Shown here: positions 9,643 to 20,674 of the stretch, piece after piece
How positions within the stretch are numbered: position 1 is the first letter of the stretch
Layout of the letters: every line of letters starts with the position of its first letter
Source: Gracilaria domingensis
Taxonomy: Eukaryota; Rhodophyta; Florideophyceae; Gracilariales; Gracilariaceae
NCBI GenBank assembly: GCA_022539475.1
Contig: VCMS01000165.1
Span: forward strand, 62,001 to 126,000
Direction: 5' to 3'
Length of the DNA: 64,000 bases
Made by a program: the position numbers and the translations under genes
Notes under the pieces: model-generated
The model's input: only the letters and a program-made list of their open reading frames with translations
Database searches by the model: none
What the model was told of the DNA's origin: nothing

Positions 9643-10764
9643 TCAATTCGACCGCAAAGGGGGCAGTTCGAGCGACCTGTGGACCTGAAGGTTATACCCA
9701 TACGTAAGTGGCTGTACATATGCGTGCCAAGTCCGTTGATGGTCTGCTACGTAGTGGCGGAGGCGTTCCACCAGCTTCTTGTTGAACCGTTCGGCCTGTC
9801 CGTTGGCCTGAGGACGGTACGCAGTGGTAAAAACGTGTTTCGTGCCCATTGCCGAACAGACGCTTTCGAACAAATTCGACATAAACTGTGATCCGTTATC
9901 GGTTAGCAAGCAGTTTGGAATACCATAAGGGTAGAACCGATGTTCCAAGAATGTTTTGGCTATTACTGGGACGGTGGTTGACCGCAGAGGTATTGCTCGT
10001 GAGAGCTTGCTAAACCAATCGGTCATTACCAGGATGTACTGGCGTACGTTAAGGGATTCCTTGAAGGGCCCCACGATTTCCATAGCGAAGAACTCGAGGG
10101 GTCCTGCGGCTGGGAAAAGCTTCAAAAGCTTCTGAGACCGGCAGCCGGTTCCTTTGAGGGCTGGACAGGACCGGCAATCCCGTACGGTCTGGAAGACCTC
10201 ATTAGCCATGTGAGGCCAATAGAAGTCCCTTCGTAGCGTCTCGTACATTTTGGTGGCGCCGAGATGACCCACCAAGCGGGGATAATGTGCCAAGTACAGA
10301 ACGCGTGCTTGTAGGGACTCGGGCATTACCTTCTGGAGTTCGCCGTCCAGTCTTGAACGACGTACGAGGACTCCGTTTTGGTCAACGTCGAACAGGATAA
10401 TCCCGTTACCGACATCCTTACGTACGGATTGGCAGAAAGAGTCTTCTGCCTGGGCTCGCACGAGTTTCTGAAGCGTGAACGGTACGATTTCGGTTTCCTC
10501 TGCGGGCAGTTCGAGAACCTCTGGTACTCCTGGTGGTTTCCGCTCGGTCTCTTGCCAATCTATGCAGACGTTTGTGTATTCTTGTCCGTCTACGGTGATG
10601 TTGGCTATAACTAGGCTATCGTCCGGACGGTCATCAATGAGGAAACAGGGCACTTCGTCGTCTAGCTGCGTATCGTCCTGTCTGTCCGTTTGGATTCGCG
10701 AGAGTGCGTCTGCCGTCTGTTGTTTGATACCCGGTCGGTGATTGACGTCAAAGTCGTACTCCAT
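9643..10764 (-). CDS. Element A integrase region
   Basis: This is the integrase part of element A. It shows an HHCC zinc-binding module (GHLGATKMYETLRRDFYWPH followed by CRSC), then the core domain with MTDWFSKLSRAIPLRS and LTDNGSQF, ending in ANGQAERFNKKLVERLRH. It follows the tail of RNase H (HRPGIKQQTADALSRI). Integrase inserts the cDNA into host DNA. Retroelement fossil; see the element entry. Confidence 0.88.
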   Translation of the reverse strand: MEYDFDVNHRPGIKQQTADALSRIQTDRQDDTQLDDEVPCFLIDDRPDDSLVIANITVDGQEYTNVCIDWQETERKPPGVPEVLELPAEETEIVPFTLQKLVRAQAEDSFCQSVRKDVGNGIILFDVDQNGVLVRRSRLDGELQKVMPESLQARVLYLAHYPRLVGHLGATKMYETLRRDFYWPHMANEVFQTVRDCRSCPALKGTGCRSQKLLKLFPAAGPLEFFAMEIVGPFKESLNVRQYILVMTDWFSKLSRAIPLRSTTVPVIAKTFLEHRFYPYGIPNCLLTDNGSQFMSNLFESVCSAMGTKHVFTTAYRPQANGQAERFNKKLVERLRHYVADHQRTWHAYVQPLTYGYNLQVHRSLELPPLRSN

Positions 10765-10779
10765 TAGGCGTAGGCGCCA

Positions 10780-11775
10780 TCATGACAATCGTCCTGAAGC
10801 GTCCGCTAGGTTCAGTATCCATCTTAGCGAATTGTGATCCGTACGGACGGTAAATTTCTGTCCTTCTAAGTACGGTAGGAGGTGCAGGATAGCCCAGACT
10901 ACTGCGAGGTATTCCCGTTCGGTCGTTGAATATTTCCGTTCGGTCTTGGTTAGCGACCGACTCCAGTATCCGATTTGGAGAAGATCCCCATCGGGTTGGT
11001 TCTGGAGGACGGCGCAACCCATCTGACGGTGGCAAGCGTCGGTGTTCAGTACGTATGCGTATCCCTGTTTCGGGATAGCGTGGATCGGAGGGCGTACCAG
11101 GCGCTGACGAAGCTCGTAGAATGACTCGTAATCCGCATCTGTCAGAGTTTCAAAGCTACTAGGCTGTCTCTTTTCCTGTTTCTGGTTGAGGGGGGCCGTT
11201 ATTCGTGTGACGTTCTGGACGAATTGGCGGAAGACGTTAAAGAGACCCAAGAACGAACAGAGCTCCGTTTGCGTAGTGGGTCGCTTCAAATGTTTGATGG
11301 CCTCCTGTGTCTCAGTAGACACCTGGAGGTTACCCGGACAGATGATATGGTCGACATAGTCCACCGTTCTACTGAAGAAGTGGCACTTGTCTATTCGTAG
11401 GGTGATTCCTGCGGACGGTAACATGCCAAGGATTGTCCGTACGTGCTCGTAGTGTCCCTCTATCGTTCTGGAGTAGATGATCACGTCATCCAGGTGGACC
11501 AACGCGTACTGCCACTTGACCCGTGAGAGGATGATGTCAAGAGCTCTCTGAAACGTAGCTGGTGCGTTCTTGAGTTCGAAAAGCATTCGTACGTAGCGAT
11601 AGAGGCCCATGTAGGACGTGAAGGCTGTCTTGTTTCGGTCAGCTTCGTCCACTTCGGTCTGCCAATATCCGCTATTGGCGTCCAGTGTAGAGAATATCCG
11701 TGCGTACTCTAGTGAGTCTATACACTCGTCCATTCGCAGTAAAGGGTATTTATCCGGTACGGTCACGGCATTCAA
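10780..11775 (-). CDS. Element A reverse transcriptase and RNase H
   Basis: The reverse transcriptase palm carries LVHLDDVIIYSR (the YxDD-type box) and LGLFNVFRQFVQNVTRI, a typical thumb segment. RNase H follows with LNTDACHRQMGCAVLQN, WSRSLTKTERKYSTTEREYL and VRTDHNSLRW. Together these copy element RNA into DNA. Part of fossil element A. Confidence 0.9.
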   Translation of the reverse strand: MNAVTVPDKYPLLRMDECIDSLEYARIFSTLDANSGYWQTEVDEADRNKTAFTSYMGLYRYVRMLFELKNAPATFQRALDIILSRVKWQYALVHLDDVIIYSRTIEGHYEHVRTILGMLPSAGITLRIDKCHFFSRTVDYVDHIICPGNLQVSTETQEAIKHLKRPTTQTELCSFLGLFNVFRQFVQNVTRITAPLNQKQEKRQPSSFETLTDADYESFYELRQRLVRPPIHAIPKQGYAYVLNTDACHRQMGCAVLQNQPDGDLLQIGYWSRSLTKTERKYSTTEREYLAVVWAILHLLPYLEGQKFTVRTDHNSLRWILNLADASGRLS

Positions 11776-12015
11776 ACGGCGGTAGTCAACGCAAAAGCGT
11801 AGACTTCCGTCTTTCTTCTGTGCGAAGACGACCGGACTGGCCCATTCTGCGGACGACGGTTCTATTACCCCTGCTGCCAGCTGTTGGGTTATTTCCTTAC
11901 TTTCAAGTTCTCGTCAGGCGGGTCCCGCACGGTTAGGCGTCTGTAATATCGGCTTGGTGCCGGGTTCCAGCTGTATCTCGTGCTTGGCTGCGGAGATTTT
12001 GCCTAAATGGCCCTC

Positions 12016-12959
12016 TCACATTTTCTTGAACGGCCGGAGCAGCTCAATGACCGTGTCGCGTTCGTTCTCATACTCGGGACTGATTTGGACTCGTTGGGAC
12101 CAATCGGGCTCGTCCGGACGGTCCACAGATTGATTCAATGCTGTATCCTCCCCCTCTTGCGAGTCGTCGCTCCGCGGCGTGTCTGGGTGTTGTAGTGTGA
12201 TGAGTGCTATGAGGGACGGGAGGCTTAGGCCAATAACGGTACATTTGTGCAGATGCACTGGTCGGTCTGAGACGTTTTCAACCTGAACGAAAAAGGGAAT
12301 GTCCGGACGTAAGCCCATGACGCCATTAGCGAGCAGTGTTAGCTCTAACAAACTGCCCATGCGGTGATAGGACTGTATAAATACCAAACCGGACGCCTTG
12401 GTCGTTACTTGTACCCTGGTTTCGGACATGGGGGGTAGCGTAACCGGCCAGGCGACATGTATTTTGTTGGAGAACACGTGACGTTCCGGTGGAGATGGGT
12501 ATTTTCGTACGGACGCGGGCGTGTGGGGACCATACGCATGGGACAATATCGAGACAGGCCGTGAATGGCGCAATAAAATGGTTCGTTTAGGGGGTAAGAT
12601 TCCCAGCACGTATCGATCAATGAAAGACGTACCGAGTAAGACGCTTGTGGACAAGTTCGATACCACGAGGAATTGTACTCGGACGTGAAGGTGTCCGATA
12701 CGGACAGCGAGCGGGAGGACATCCACGACATCCAAACGGTTCCGTGAGGCGTCCGTGATGCGTGGTTTTACTTCCGTGCGGAGGCAAGATTGCCATCGCG
12801 GCGGTAAGTACGAATCAGACAAGGACCGGCTCCGGTATCCAGAACACCCGTGAGCGGATACATTAGCGTGGATTTGAGGCCCACGGAGAGGTCGATTTTG
12901 TAATTCGCACTGGCAAATAAAACGGTGTCTTCCATACGTTCCGAGGTGTCGGATGTCAT
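12016..12959 (-). CDS. Element A protease and linker
   Basis: The protease active-site box VLDTGAGPCLIRTYR lies near 12835. A second segment, LLGTSFIDRYVLGILP near 12620, matches the flap and C-terminal part of retroviral-type aspartic proteases. Downstream residues lead into the reverse transcriptase. Part of fossil element A. Confidence 0.8.
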
Positions 12960-13039
12960 TTCTTCCGTGTCTGTACTGTGTGGTTAGGACCTGTCGCCCG
13001 GTTTGGTGAGGCTTTTAGGCCTCGGAGGAGGCGACGCCC

Positions 13040-14266
13040 CTACGCATTCTCCTGCTCGTTTTCCTGTACCTCTCCGTACGCGTGGAGCGGCTCGTCGCGG
13101 GGCCTGTTGACTGCCCCCGACTCGCCGATGAGACGAGACTGGACCAGAGCGTGTGCGGGCCTGGGTAGGTAGATCTGAAAGCACCACAGCGCCGCTCCTT
13201 CTGTCAGTCTGCTATGGTTGCAAGCGGTCTTGAACCGCTGCAGAAAGTTGAGAACGGAAATAGAATCTGTTCCGAAAAATGAATGTCCCTTCATCTGGAA
13301 GTTCAATTTCTTTTGGTAGCGCGCAATCTTGCGCGCCACCTTCGACTCTTACTTTTGGCTGAATCGAATCAGCCTGTACGTATGATAGTCCATAATTTTG
13401 GTGAACTTGACGTTCAAGGGACGTATGCGCTTGAGCGCTAACCTGTTTGATAGGGAACGTCGCCGGTCGGACCTGCCCTTCCTTCGGGGGTTTCTTGAGT
13501 ACCCTGAGTCATCCGAGTCGGTCTGCTCATCCTCTGATGACGAACGTGAGGGCGTGGAGGCAGTTTCTGAATGCCGTCGCCCTCTGCGGCGGCGACGATT
13601 CTTCTGTCTACGTATGCGGTCGTCCGAATCGGAACGCTTGCTCGGTTTAACGCCTCGTCGGCCGTGATTCCTCCCTTCTTCGAAGGAATTGCTCGAACAT
13701 CCGTCCGGCTCGCCCTGTTGGGGAACTGGCGGAAGGTAGAGACCGGTCAGATCCCTCTGCGGACCGTTCTCCAATTCCGGTCTCTGTCCTTCACCGCGAT
13801 TAGATGCGTTGCCTACTTGGTCAGTGTCGAACTTTGGGGGTTGGGGTGGCAGCTTAGCTACCAGAGCGGCCAATGTACTGCTCAGATCTTCTTGCACTTC
13901 CTTGTCGGTACGGTTGGATCCTACAACGTTATTAACTATGCGACGTACGATCTGCGTAATGTCACGCCGCATCAACTGCGGGATACGGTCCTTGAGGTAT
14001 AACTCGACCGCCATTCGGACATGGACCTCAATCTCCGTGCGGTGTCCTTCCAGGGCGTACGGGGCTATTTCGGCCCAAAGATCGTGGTGTGGTTTCGGTC
14101 TGGTCTGAGATGCAGGCGGCGATCCTGCTGCCTCTGGTGGTCCGACCTCGGTTCCCAAAGGGGACCCGGAGTTCTTGTTCTTTTTTTTCTTCTTTCCGTC
14201 CGATGTGCAGTTGAAACTGCAAAGGTTCGGCTCGAGTTTGCCGTCGCGTGCACTTAGTAAAGTCAA
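13040..14266 (-). CDS. Element A Gag-like region
   Basis: Two adjoining frames. The first (13349-14266) has a charged, Arg/Ser-rich region. The second (13040-13339) contains FFGTDSISVLNFLQRFKTAC, which parallels FTGEDPIAVIEFLQKFKIAC in the Gag of element C, so this is the capsid-like core. I saw no zinc knuckle. Part of fossil element A. Confidence 0.7.
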
Positions 14267-14851
14267 CTGAGGTTCTTTTTCGGGACTAATTTCTCGTTCG
14301 AGAGCAGTTTTGTGTTGGCTCTAGGCGTAGCTGCCCTTGCTCGTGTACGACTCTATCTGGAGAGTGACCTCAAGAAATATTAGCTGACCTACTTCTCTCT
14401 AGGACGCCGCAGGACATCTGTATTACACGCTGAAGTATTCACTTTGTTTGATTCCTAATCATGATTGCAGGACAGATATCCGACCCAGCATTGGGTGTGT
14501 TTCTTGTTATTTGTTCCCTTTTTTGGTTTTTCCCGTCTTTCGGGCCTGTTGCCTGCTTGCGCACTGCATTCGACTTCTTTGCTCTGGATCTTTTCTTTCC
14601 CATTCCTTTTTCGGGCTACGCCTCCTCTCGGTCTACAGTCCACTCTCTCGAGTTTCCCTACTTTTTCCTTCATTCTTTCCGGGTTTTCCTCACCGTTCTG
14701 GCTTCCCCTTTTCACCTCTGTAGGTTCTCCCTCAGCCTATTACTGGCTCTACACCCAGTCCCTTGCTGTCAAAATAGGCTCTGCAGCCGAGCTTCCATGC
14801 CAACAGGGAACAGGGTTTTGAACGTCCTGTGCGTGTTTCAGGTTTCTGGGC
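14267..14851. other. Pyrimidine-rich stretch beside element A
   Basis: The plus strand from about 14500 to 14770 is strongly C/T-rich. Position suggests the leader or 5' end region of element A (which is in minus orientation), but no LTR boundary could be fixed. The plus-strand open frames here are by-products of the base bias. Confidence 0.4.
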
Positions 14852-15175
14852 GTGCACCTCATGCACCACTATCTGGAGTGGAGACATCTTCGTGATTCCT
14901 TGCCAGATCTGCCAATCATTAATGTATTCAAATTGCTGGCGTCATCCGTTGGACTCGAACGAAATCATAAGGTTGCAAAACGAATATTCACAACCAGAAG
15001 AGTGCGTACGGGAGAGCTCAAGATTGAAAAACAAGTTTCGGTCCCCCATTACTTCTCTCTGCTCAAGAAGCACCTTCGGAAACCGGGGGGAGAAGTTTCT
15101 AGAAATGTATTGCTAATATCCTTCAGCGGTCGTCGGCTGGAGATTCAAACACCGGATCTAATGAAAATCGCATGA
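14852..15175 (+). pseudogene. hAT transposase C-terminal relic
   Basis: This 107-residue frame matches the hAT dimerisation domain. LASSVGLERNHKVAKRIF parallels the family pattern of a small-residue run, then ERN/ERS and R-I-H-T-K/R; compare CAAERSFSAQGRLHTK in the hAT at 48-50.7 kb. No other part of a transposase was found next to it, so it is an isolated, truncated relic of a plain DNA transposon. Confidence 0.55.
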
Positions 15176-16380
15176 TCAGTATTTTGGAAGAGCAAAAGGG
15201 TGATGGTTGTCAACCTGATCCCAGGCGGAACTAGCTGTCATTAGCTTTCCAATCCGATTCCTATATGTGCCAGTTTTTTCTTAGCACTCCAATATCTTTT
15301 CAATGGCAATTAAATGTCAAATTTTTTGGCTTGCCATCTCTCAATCGAAGTTCAATATGTTACCGTTTTCTTCAATTAACAGAGTTCCTAAAGGATTCCT
15401 CTTGAAACGTAAATGAAATCTTAATGACAGAAGCACTCCAGTATTTCCGCCTAGGGATGAGGACGAGCTTGTGCTTGAATCGTTGTTGGATCATGTAATG
15501 TGCGTAACTGATATTGATGATATGGCTATTTTCAACGATCCCGACTGGCAATGAAAAACTCTTACGAGAATTGCTATTCAATACTGTCATTTGTTTTTGA
15601 GAACACTTTGCCTGGCTTGTGCTTTGAGACGAGGAATGGATCGTGTGCTGGCGTGTTTCTCAGATCAGTACGCGGCAGGAATCTCGTTCCTTCGGAGGGC
15701 TCTGTCTTTGAAAGTCTCGACAATGATGGTTGTTATAAAAATGTGATGATCTGAAAGTAAGGAAAATAGACAACTGTGTTGCAAGGCGCTGACGGCCTTT
15801 GTTCGGTACTCATCATGGAAATGCAAGAAGCACCATCAACATGTAATGCAGAATGCAAGCGTTGCGTCCAGAGAAGTTGATGAGTACGTCTTCAGAAGTT
15901 CGGGATCTCTAGCATTTCTAGCGCTCTCGTAAATAACGGGAAAGTAACGGAATAGAATATGTAACGAAGACAAAGAACGTAAGTAACCTTCTTCATTTTG
16001 TTTTAAAATAAGGAACCATTTCTATAGTCTAAACAATAGTTCACGTGCATGTAAGCGGCGATTCATTGGCGCTACTGGTTTGAAGAGTGAACGTCCGCAA
16101 ACGCCCCACCCCAACATTTGAATGACTCCGTATCTGTAAGTGCCTCATGTTGGCAAATTAGCGTCATGCACTTGTAAATGTGGGTTCCAATTTCTTGCAT
16201 TTGAACCCACTTTGTCTTTGACGGACCTTTGTGCATCGTACCGTGACTTTTGTGCATACCATACCTGAATAGACACTTGAAGCAGAACTCATTTTCATTA
16301 CAACAAGATATGAGTATTTTAAAACTTTCTACTCTTCTTTCTCGACTTCTGCATTCTTTCTGCACTCCTTCGAGTTGTAC
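15176..16380. other. Intergenic stretch, nothing recognised
   Basis: Moderately AT-rich sequence with scattered short frames on both strands (for example 16072-16395 minus) and no known motif, repeat or RNA gene. Confidence 0.4.
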
Positions 16381-16411
16381 CACAGCAAAATTCAATCCTT
16401 CCCTTTTATTC

Positions 16412-18130
16412 TCGATATGTCAAACGCCGGCTCTCCTCCTGCTCCTCGGCATTCAAACAATCATCCCCATCCTTCCCTATCGCTCGCTGCTCTGCAAAAT
16501 GCACCTTCAGTAGTTGCCTTACGTCGCAGGCGAGGAAAGCATGCCGCTAATACTTTGACAGGGCCACCGTCAGCGTCATTCCTTCCCGTCATGGGGTACG
16601 GGCAGCACACGCAAACATAATTCGTTCGCGAGAACAACTACTTCTCCACTGATTGGTTCAGAGCAGAATAAAAATGTAGCTCAGAATGAGGGCAAGGCTT
16701 TGCAATCGTCTTCGGAGATTACTGTATCTCAACTTAACCTCCCGGTATTTCATGAGACTCGTATGTCGTACATGTATTCGTTTCTCCCTAAGAAGATGGT
16801 GGCACAATTACGTGAAGTATGTAAGCCGTTCAATTGGTGGTTCATGAACGTAAGCAATCTCAACTAATGGCACAAATTATGCTTTTCCTACATGTGAAAA
16901 GTCTGGAAGATGTGAGTACAAGAGACATCATTTCGAGAAACAGGAAACTCATAAATTTCCTTACGTAGGAAAAGAACTGCATCTCGCCTTGTACAGCACT
17001 TACAGATCTACCTGTAGTAGGTTCGTTTCTTTTGATGCTGCATACTAAAGACCGGGAGAGGTTTTCTGATAAGCGAATATCAGAGTAGTCAAAACGATTC
17101 TGAAAAGTTTCCGCTGATCTATGAAGAACAGTCAGGGCACAAGGAGGCATTTTTTTGCTTGATTGAGTTTGCGCGTTTGATGGTCCTTCGGTGAGACGAC
17201 GAGCAAGCCCGAAAGTTTCTGGATTTTGCCGTCGTCAAAAGCTTGGCAAAAGTTGAGCTAACATCCATAGTTAGTCAAGATTCATTTTGGTTAATCATTG
17301 CTGATTAGTTCAACGACAGCAGTGTAGAGTCCAAGAATTCTTTTGCTGCAAAACTGCACCATATTGATTCCAATAAGAGGGCTCTTTGTTACAGACGCAC
17401 TGCTGTGCTTAAGCAGCAATTTGAGAATGTGAGGCCAGTTTTTACGGCAGCTCGTGTTCGTTGGGCTGTTTCAGGACAAAACGACCCAACGGACATTGCA
17501 ACCTTTGTATCTAGGTCCTCTGGAGGGCCCTTGACTGCTGAAAGTAAACGGGGCTTATATTTTTCTCATTGAAGCTAAACATGGGACACAAAAAGAAGCA
17601 GAGCACCTGTTAAATAGGGCATCTAAAGCGATCGAAGAAGATTGCGGCGTGGTCGAGGAGGGTCGTTTGCGGAGCTTGGAAAATAGTCATTAGTTACGAA
17701 CAAGGCAAACACTGTATCCAGCGCGAGGAACAGTGGAAGCTATAAGGAATTTAGATAAACTTCCAGGGAGGTCGGTAGTCCCTACAGAATATATGAATAA
17801 CAAACCTCAATTCTCAAAATACATTTAGCACGCGAACAAGGACCCGAAAAGCCATTAGAGGAGAGGGATCGGGATAATATCATTAATCGAACAAAAGTTG
17901 CGACAATAATCGTGAAGATCTCAGTCTCACTGAAGCGAGCACCAGAGCTTCATGATAAGGATGTTATTGAAGTCTTGGAAGACAACCGTTTGCAGTTGTT
18001 GAAGAAGTATAAGCAAATGTTTTCTCGGTCGAACTCTAATGATGAACACGATACTGCGTGTTCATTGAATAGATCTTCAGCTTTATGTTCCTATTCTGCT
18101 TACATATATTTTGCGCTTTGTACTATTTAT
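16412..18130 (+). pseudogene. Unrecognised decayed plus-strand coding region
   Basis: Protein-like plus-strand segments occur in series and in changing frames. First comes a Pro/Ser-rich start ending in a basic patch (VVALRRRRGKHAAN, DNA-binding tail or nuclear signal). Then come a segment with MYSFLPKKMVAQLREVCKPF near 16770-16840, one with RVRWAVSGQNDPTDIATF near 17450-17510, an acidic/Lys helix with KHGTQKEAEHLLNRASKAIE near 17580-17640, and KRAPELHDKDVIEVLEDNR near 17935-17990. The VSGQNDP stretch faintly recalls SANT/Myb-like regions of some transposon proteins; I do not assign a family. Several breaks. It could be a dead transposon ORF or a spliced host gene. Confidence 0.4.
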
Positions 18131-18369
18131 TAATTTGTTATTGCTAACAATATTGCTAATAATTCCTTTTCAGGAATATAATAACCTTGTGCTGCTGTTG
18201 AAAGTTTTCTGGATGAAAATGCTATTGGTCTCGTTTCCGTTTCGTCTCTTCGTGTGATAAAGGTTTCTAATTCCGTTTCTGAAGCACCGGTTGTGACTTC
18301 ATACGGTTGTCCAGAATAGGGGTCGATTCGGACGGCTAGCCGTTCAAATGTAGCCGGTTCATACGTCAT
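18130..18369 (-). mobile_element. Ty3/gypsy RNase H fossil fragment
   Basis: An isolated minus-strand fragment contains RPIAFSSRKLSTAAQGYYIP and EKELLAILLAI. This is the Ty3/gypsy RNase H signature (PIAYxSRxLxxxExxYxxxEKELLAI). No other parts of this copy are visible on either side. Broken and old. Confidence 0.7.
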
Positions 18370-18893
18370 CGGTTCTAACCGTGACGGTGCTAAAATTCTG
18401 TGATGTCATTGGGTATCCGTTGACTGCCAATTATATTCATCGGAACAAAGTTCCACATACATCGTCTAGAACAACAGTAACCAAATTATTTGCCGACATC
18501 TCGGTGTCAGAGACCAGTGAACCCAGTTTGATCTGACCGTTTGCTGATCAGGAAAACAGAAATCCATTTGTATACACGCTTTCAAACGGCTGCAATATTA
18601 CTCTTCTTCCGGGTACCGAGTTCGGCAGTCCAAATCCACCAGTATCCGGTCCAAACGCGGTATAAATTTCACATCCACCCAAACCCGGTCGAATTGCCCT
18701 CAGAACCAGAGATCCACCGACTGTTTTCATTTTCATCATGATATCCGACAGTATCCAGAAGTCAAATAACAAACCGGTTGAAAAACCGATTTCCTCTTAC
18801 TTTCGCATCGAGACCAAAGAGGCTGCCATTGAAGTTGTCCGAAAAATAACAGTAGGTGCTACAACCAACTACCAGCTGGTTCACTAGCGTGAT
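18370..18893. other. Gap upstream of the hAT element
   Basis: It holds short frames only (18541-18741 plus, 18548-18772 minus) without motifs. The left terminal repeat of the hAT should lie here, but I could not fix it by eye. Confidence 0.4.
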
Positions 18894-19619
18894 ATGGGAT
18901 CTGTTTGCAAGATGCGCTCGGAGCATTATAATAACTACGCTGTCTTATGTCATCTCAACACGAAAAAAGACGCCGGCTGGTTAGTATGCTCCTATCTGAT
19001 TAGCGGACAATGCTCACTCCACGCAGCTCTAAAACGATTTGATCCCGACCAGGGTACGTCTGTGCTCAAAAACCACACAAAGCTCCATTCGGAGGAGAAA
19101 AGGAAACGAACAATGGATGCAAATGTAGTGACAAAAGTGAACCAAACGCAGAAAAAGAGCATTATTGAGGTAGCGGCTTTTGCGGTTTCGGCTGGGCTGC
19201 TACCAATTTCATTTGCGTACAAGAATCTGGGGATGGTTGCTTTTGCAAAAGCTTTAGTTGATGCGGGAAGGTCCATTCCAGTGACAACTGAACTTGACAT
19301 TGAAGATATGCTGCCGTCCGACAAAGCTGTTAGGGAGAGCATAATACGCATTGCGAAGGAGAAGAGGGAAAGCTATCGTGTGGAAGAATCTAAGGAGGTG
19401 ATAGGTCTTGGTGGAGGTGTCACTAGCGACGGTTTGAAGAATGATGTCAACGGTACAAAGTATTACGACTTTACCGCTCACTACTTCAAGCTAGGAAGTA
19501 CACATGTGTTAACGAAAGATCGGCCGTTCGAGCTTGTATCGAAGATGATTTTCCTTATCGAACACAAAGGTGGGGAATCAGCACAGCATTGCGCTCTGCG
19601 TTCGACCATGCATTGTTAA
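18894..19619 (+). CDS. hAT transposase, N-terminal half
   Basis: A BED-type zinc finger is suggested by VCSYLISGQC followed by TSVLKNHTKLHSEEKRKR (paired Cys, then H-x3-H with a basic tail). The segment with IPVTTELDIEDMLPSDKAV and KEKRESYRVEES is the usual hAT region ahead of the core. The first catalytic Asp is probably in VTSDGLKNDVNGTKYYDFTA, the family block D-x-W/L-K-N...Y...TAHY. The frame closes at 19,619, where it overlaps the next frame by 31 bases; continuity of the match across the overlap shows a single frameshift. Confidence 0.7.
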   Translation: MGSVCKMRSEHYNNYAVLCHLNTKKDAGWLVCSYLISGQCSLHAALKRFDPDQGTSVLKNHTKLHSEEKRKRTMDANVVTKVNQTQKKSIIEVAAFAVSAGLLPISFAYKNLGMVAFAKALVDAGRSIPVTTELDIEDMLPSDKAVRESIIRIAKEKRESYRVEESKEVIGLGGGVTSDGLKNDVNGTKYYDFTAHYFKLGSTHVLTKDRPFELVSKMIFLIEHKGGESAQHCALRSTMHC

Positions 19620-20629
19620 CAAGACTCGGCGTTGAACTAGACGAGTTCATGAAAAACTTTACCTTTGTAACGGACTGCGCATCGAATATGGCCTGCGTCG
19701 TACGCGCGTCATCGTCAAGCCAACGCGTGCCATTCAATGAGAAATGGATGGGATGCATATCCCATCAATTGAACACGGCAATGAAACATGCAGTGAACGC
19801 CGAAACGACTCGAAACTCTGTCATTGCGAATGATCTGTCTAGTGTTAAGACGATCGTAAGGATATTTAAGCAAGGAAACTGGAATTTATCTCTCCCAGAT
19901 GGATATGCTCTTATACAGGAGGTAGAAACGCGATTTGGAACCACGTTCGCTGTGGTGGAGAGGTTTTTGAAATCGAGCAAGCATGTTGCTTCTATCATTG
20001 CGTCAAAGGACTCAGAGTCTGCGAAAACGGCGTTCGACTCTCTTCTAACCGAAACGAAGCCAAATGGTGACGTAGTTTTTCCTGCATTGGAGGCGATTTC
20101 TAATTGTTTGCGCCCCGTTTGTCACGTTCAAACGGCGTTAGAGGCGCAGAGTACCCCAACCATACATCTTATACTGCCAATGCTGGAGCAGCTTGATCAC
20201 CAGCTTAAGCAAATTAGTACGGGTATGGCAAAGGGGCCAAATTACGAGGTTCCTTATGCTTTAAGTAAGCAATTCAGCCAAAGTTTGCTCCACTTCTTGG
20301 CTAAGATTGAGATCCATAACATGTGGGTGGCAGGGAGTTTGCTTCATCCCCGGTTACGTTCTCTAGGATTTGTGAAGAACTGCGAGAAGCGTAACATGTT
20401 TAAAGCAAAAGGCGCTATTTTGATTAAACGCCTATTGCGTAACTATGCAGGTGCTGGTAACAAGGAAACTGATGTTTGCAGCGTTAACGATGTCATAGCA
20501 CCAAAGGAGCTGGGGAAAGAGAGCTTTAATTTGTCAGACATGTTTGACATAGCAGATCGCGAAATGGCGGACCTGGATTCGTTTGAGAAATATATGGGAC
20601 GGAGCTTTCCGCTGCCAGTGTTACAATAG
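19589..20629 (+). CDS. hAT transposase, central part
   Basis: FVTDCASNMACVV carries the second catalytic Asp, and CISHQLNTAMKHAV is the hAT C/H-x-L-N block. The long helical insertion domain follows (ALIQEVETRFGTTFAVVERF, the pattern W/E-T-R-W/F that hosts conserved hAT residues). The frame ends at TAG 20,627-20,629, but the same frame continues past it directly into the C-terminal domain, so a Gln or similar codon has probably mutated to a stop. Confidence 0.75.
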   Translation: MRSAFDHALLTRLGVELDEFMKNFTFVTDCASNMACVVRASSSSQRVPFNEKWMGCISHQLNTAMKHAVNAETTRNSVIANDLSSVKTIVRIFKQGNWNLSLPDGYALIQEVETRFGTTFAVVERFLKSSKHVASIIASKDSESAKTAFDSLLTETKPNGDVVFPALEAISNCLRPVCHVQTALEAQSTPTIHLILPMLEQLDHQLKQISTGMAKGPNYEVPYALSKQFSQSLLHFLAKIEIHNMWVAGSLLHPRLRSLGFVKNCEKRNMFKAKGAILIKRLLRNYAGAGNKETDVCSVNDVIAPKELGKESFNLSDMFDIADREMADLDSFEKYMGRSFPLPVLQ

Positions 20630-20674
20630 CTCACGACTGTTAAAAAGGAGGGAGAGGATCATGGGACAAAGCTG

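Larger units (their letters stand above)
9643..14266 (-). mobile_element. Ty3/gypsy LTR retroelement A, broken
   Basis: Ty3/gypsy element in minus orientation. Parts from 5' to 3': Gag-like region 14266-13040; aspartic protease about 12960-12770 (VLDTGAGPCLIR); linker and start of reverse transcriptase 12822-11776; reverse transcriptase 11775-11100 (YALVHLDDVIIYSR); RNase H about 11100-10690; integrase 10690-9643 with an HHCC zinc region and the catalytic LTDNGSQF box. The order PR-RT-RH-IN defines Ty3/gypsy. It looks broken with a handful of breaks, and I found no LTR pair by eye. Its Gag and Pol resemble those of element C, so A and C belong to related families. Moderately old. Confidence 0.9.
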
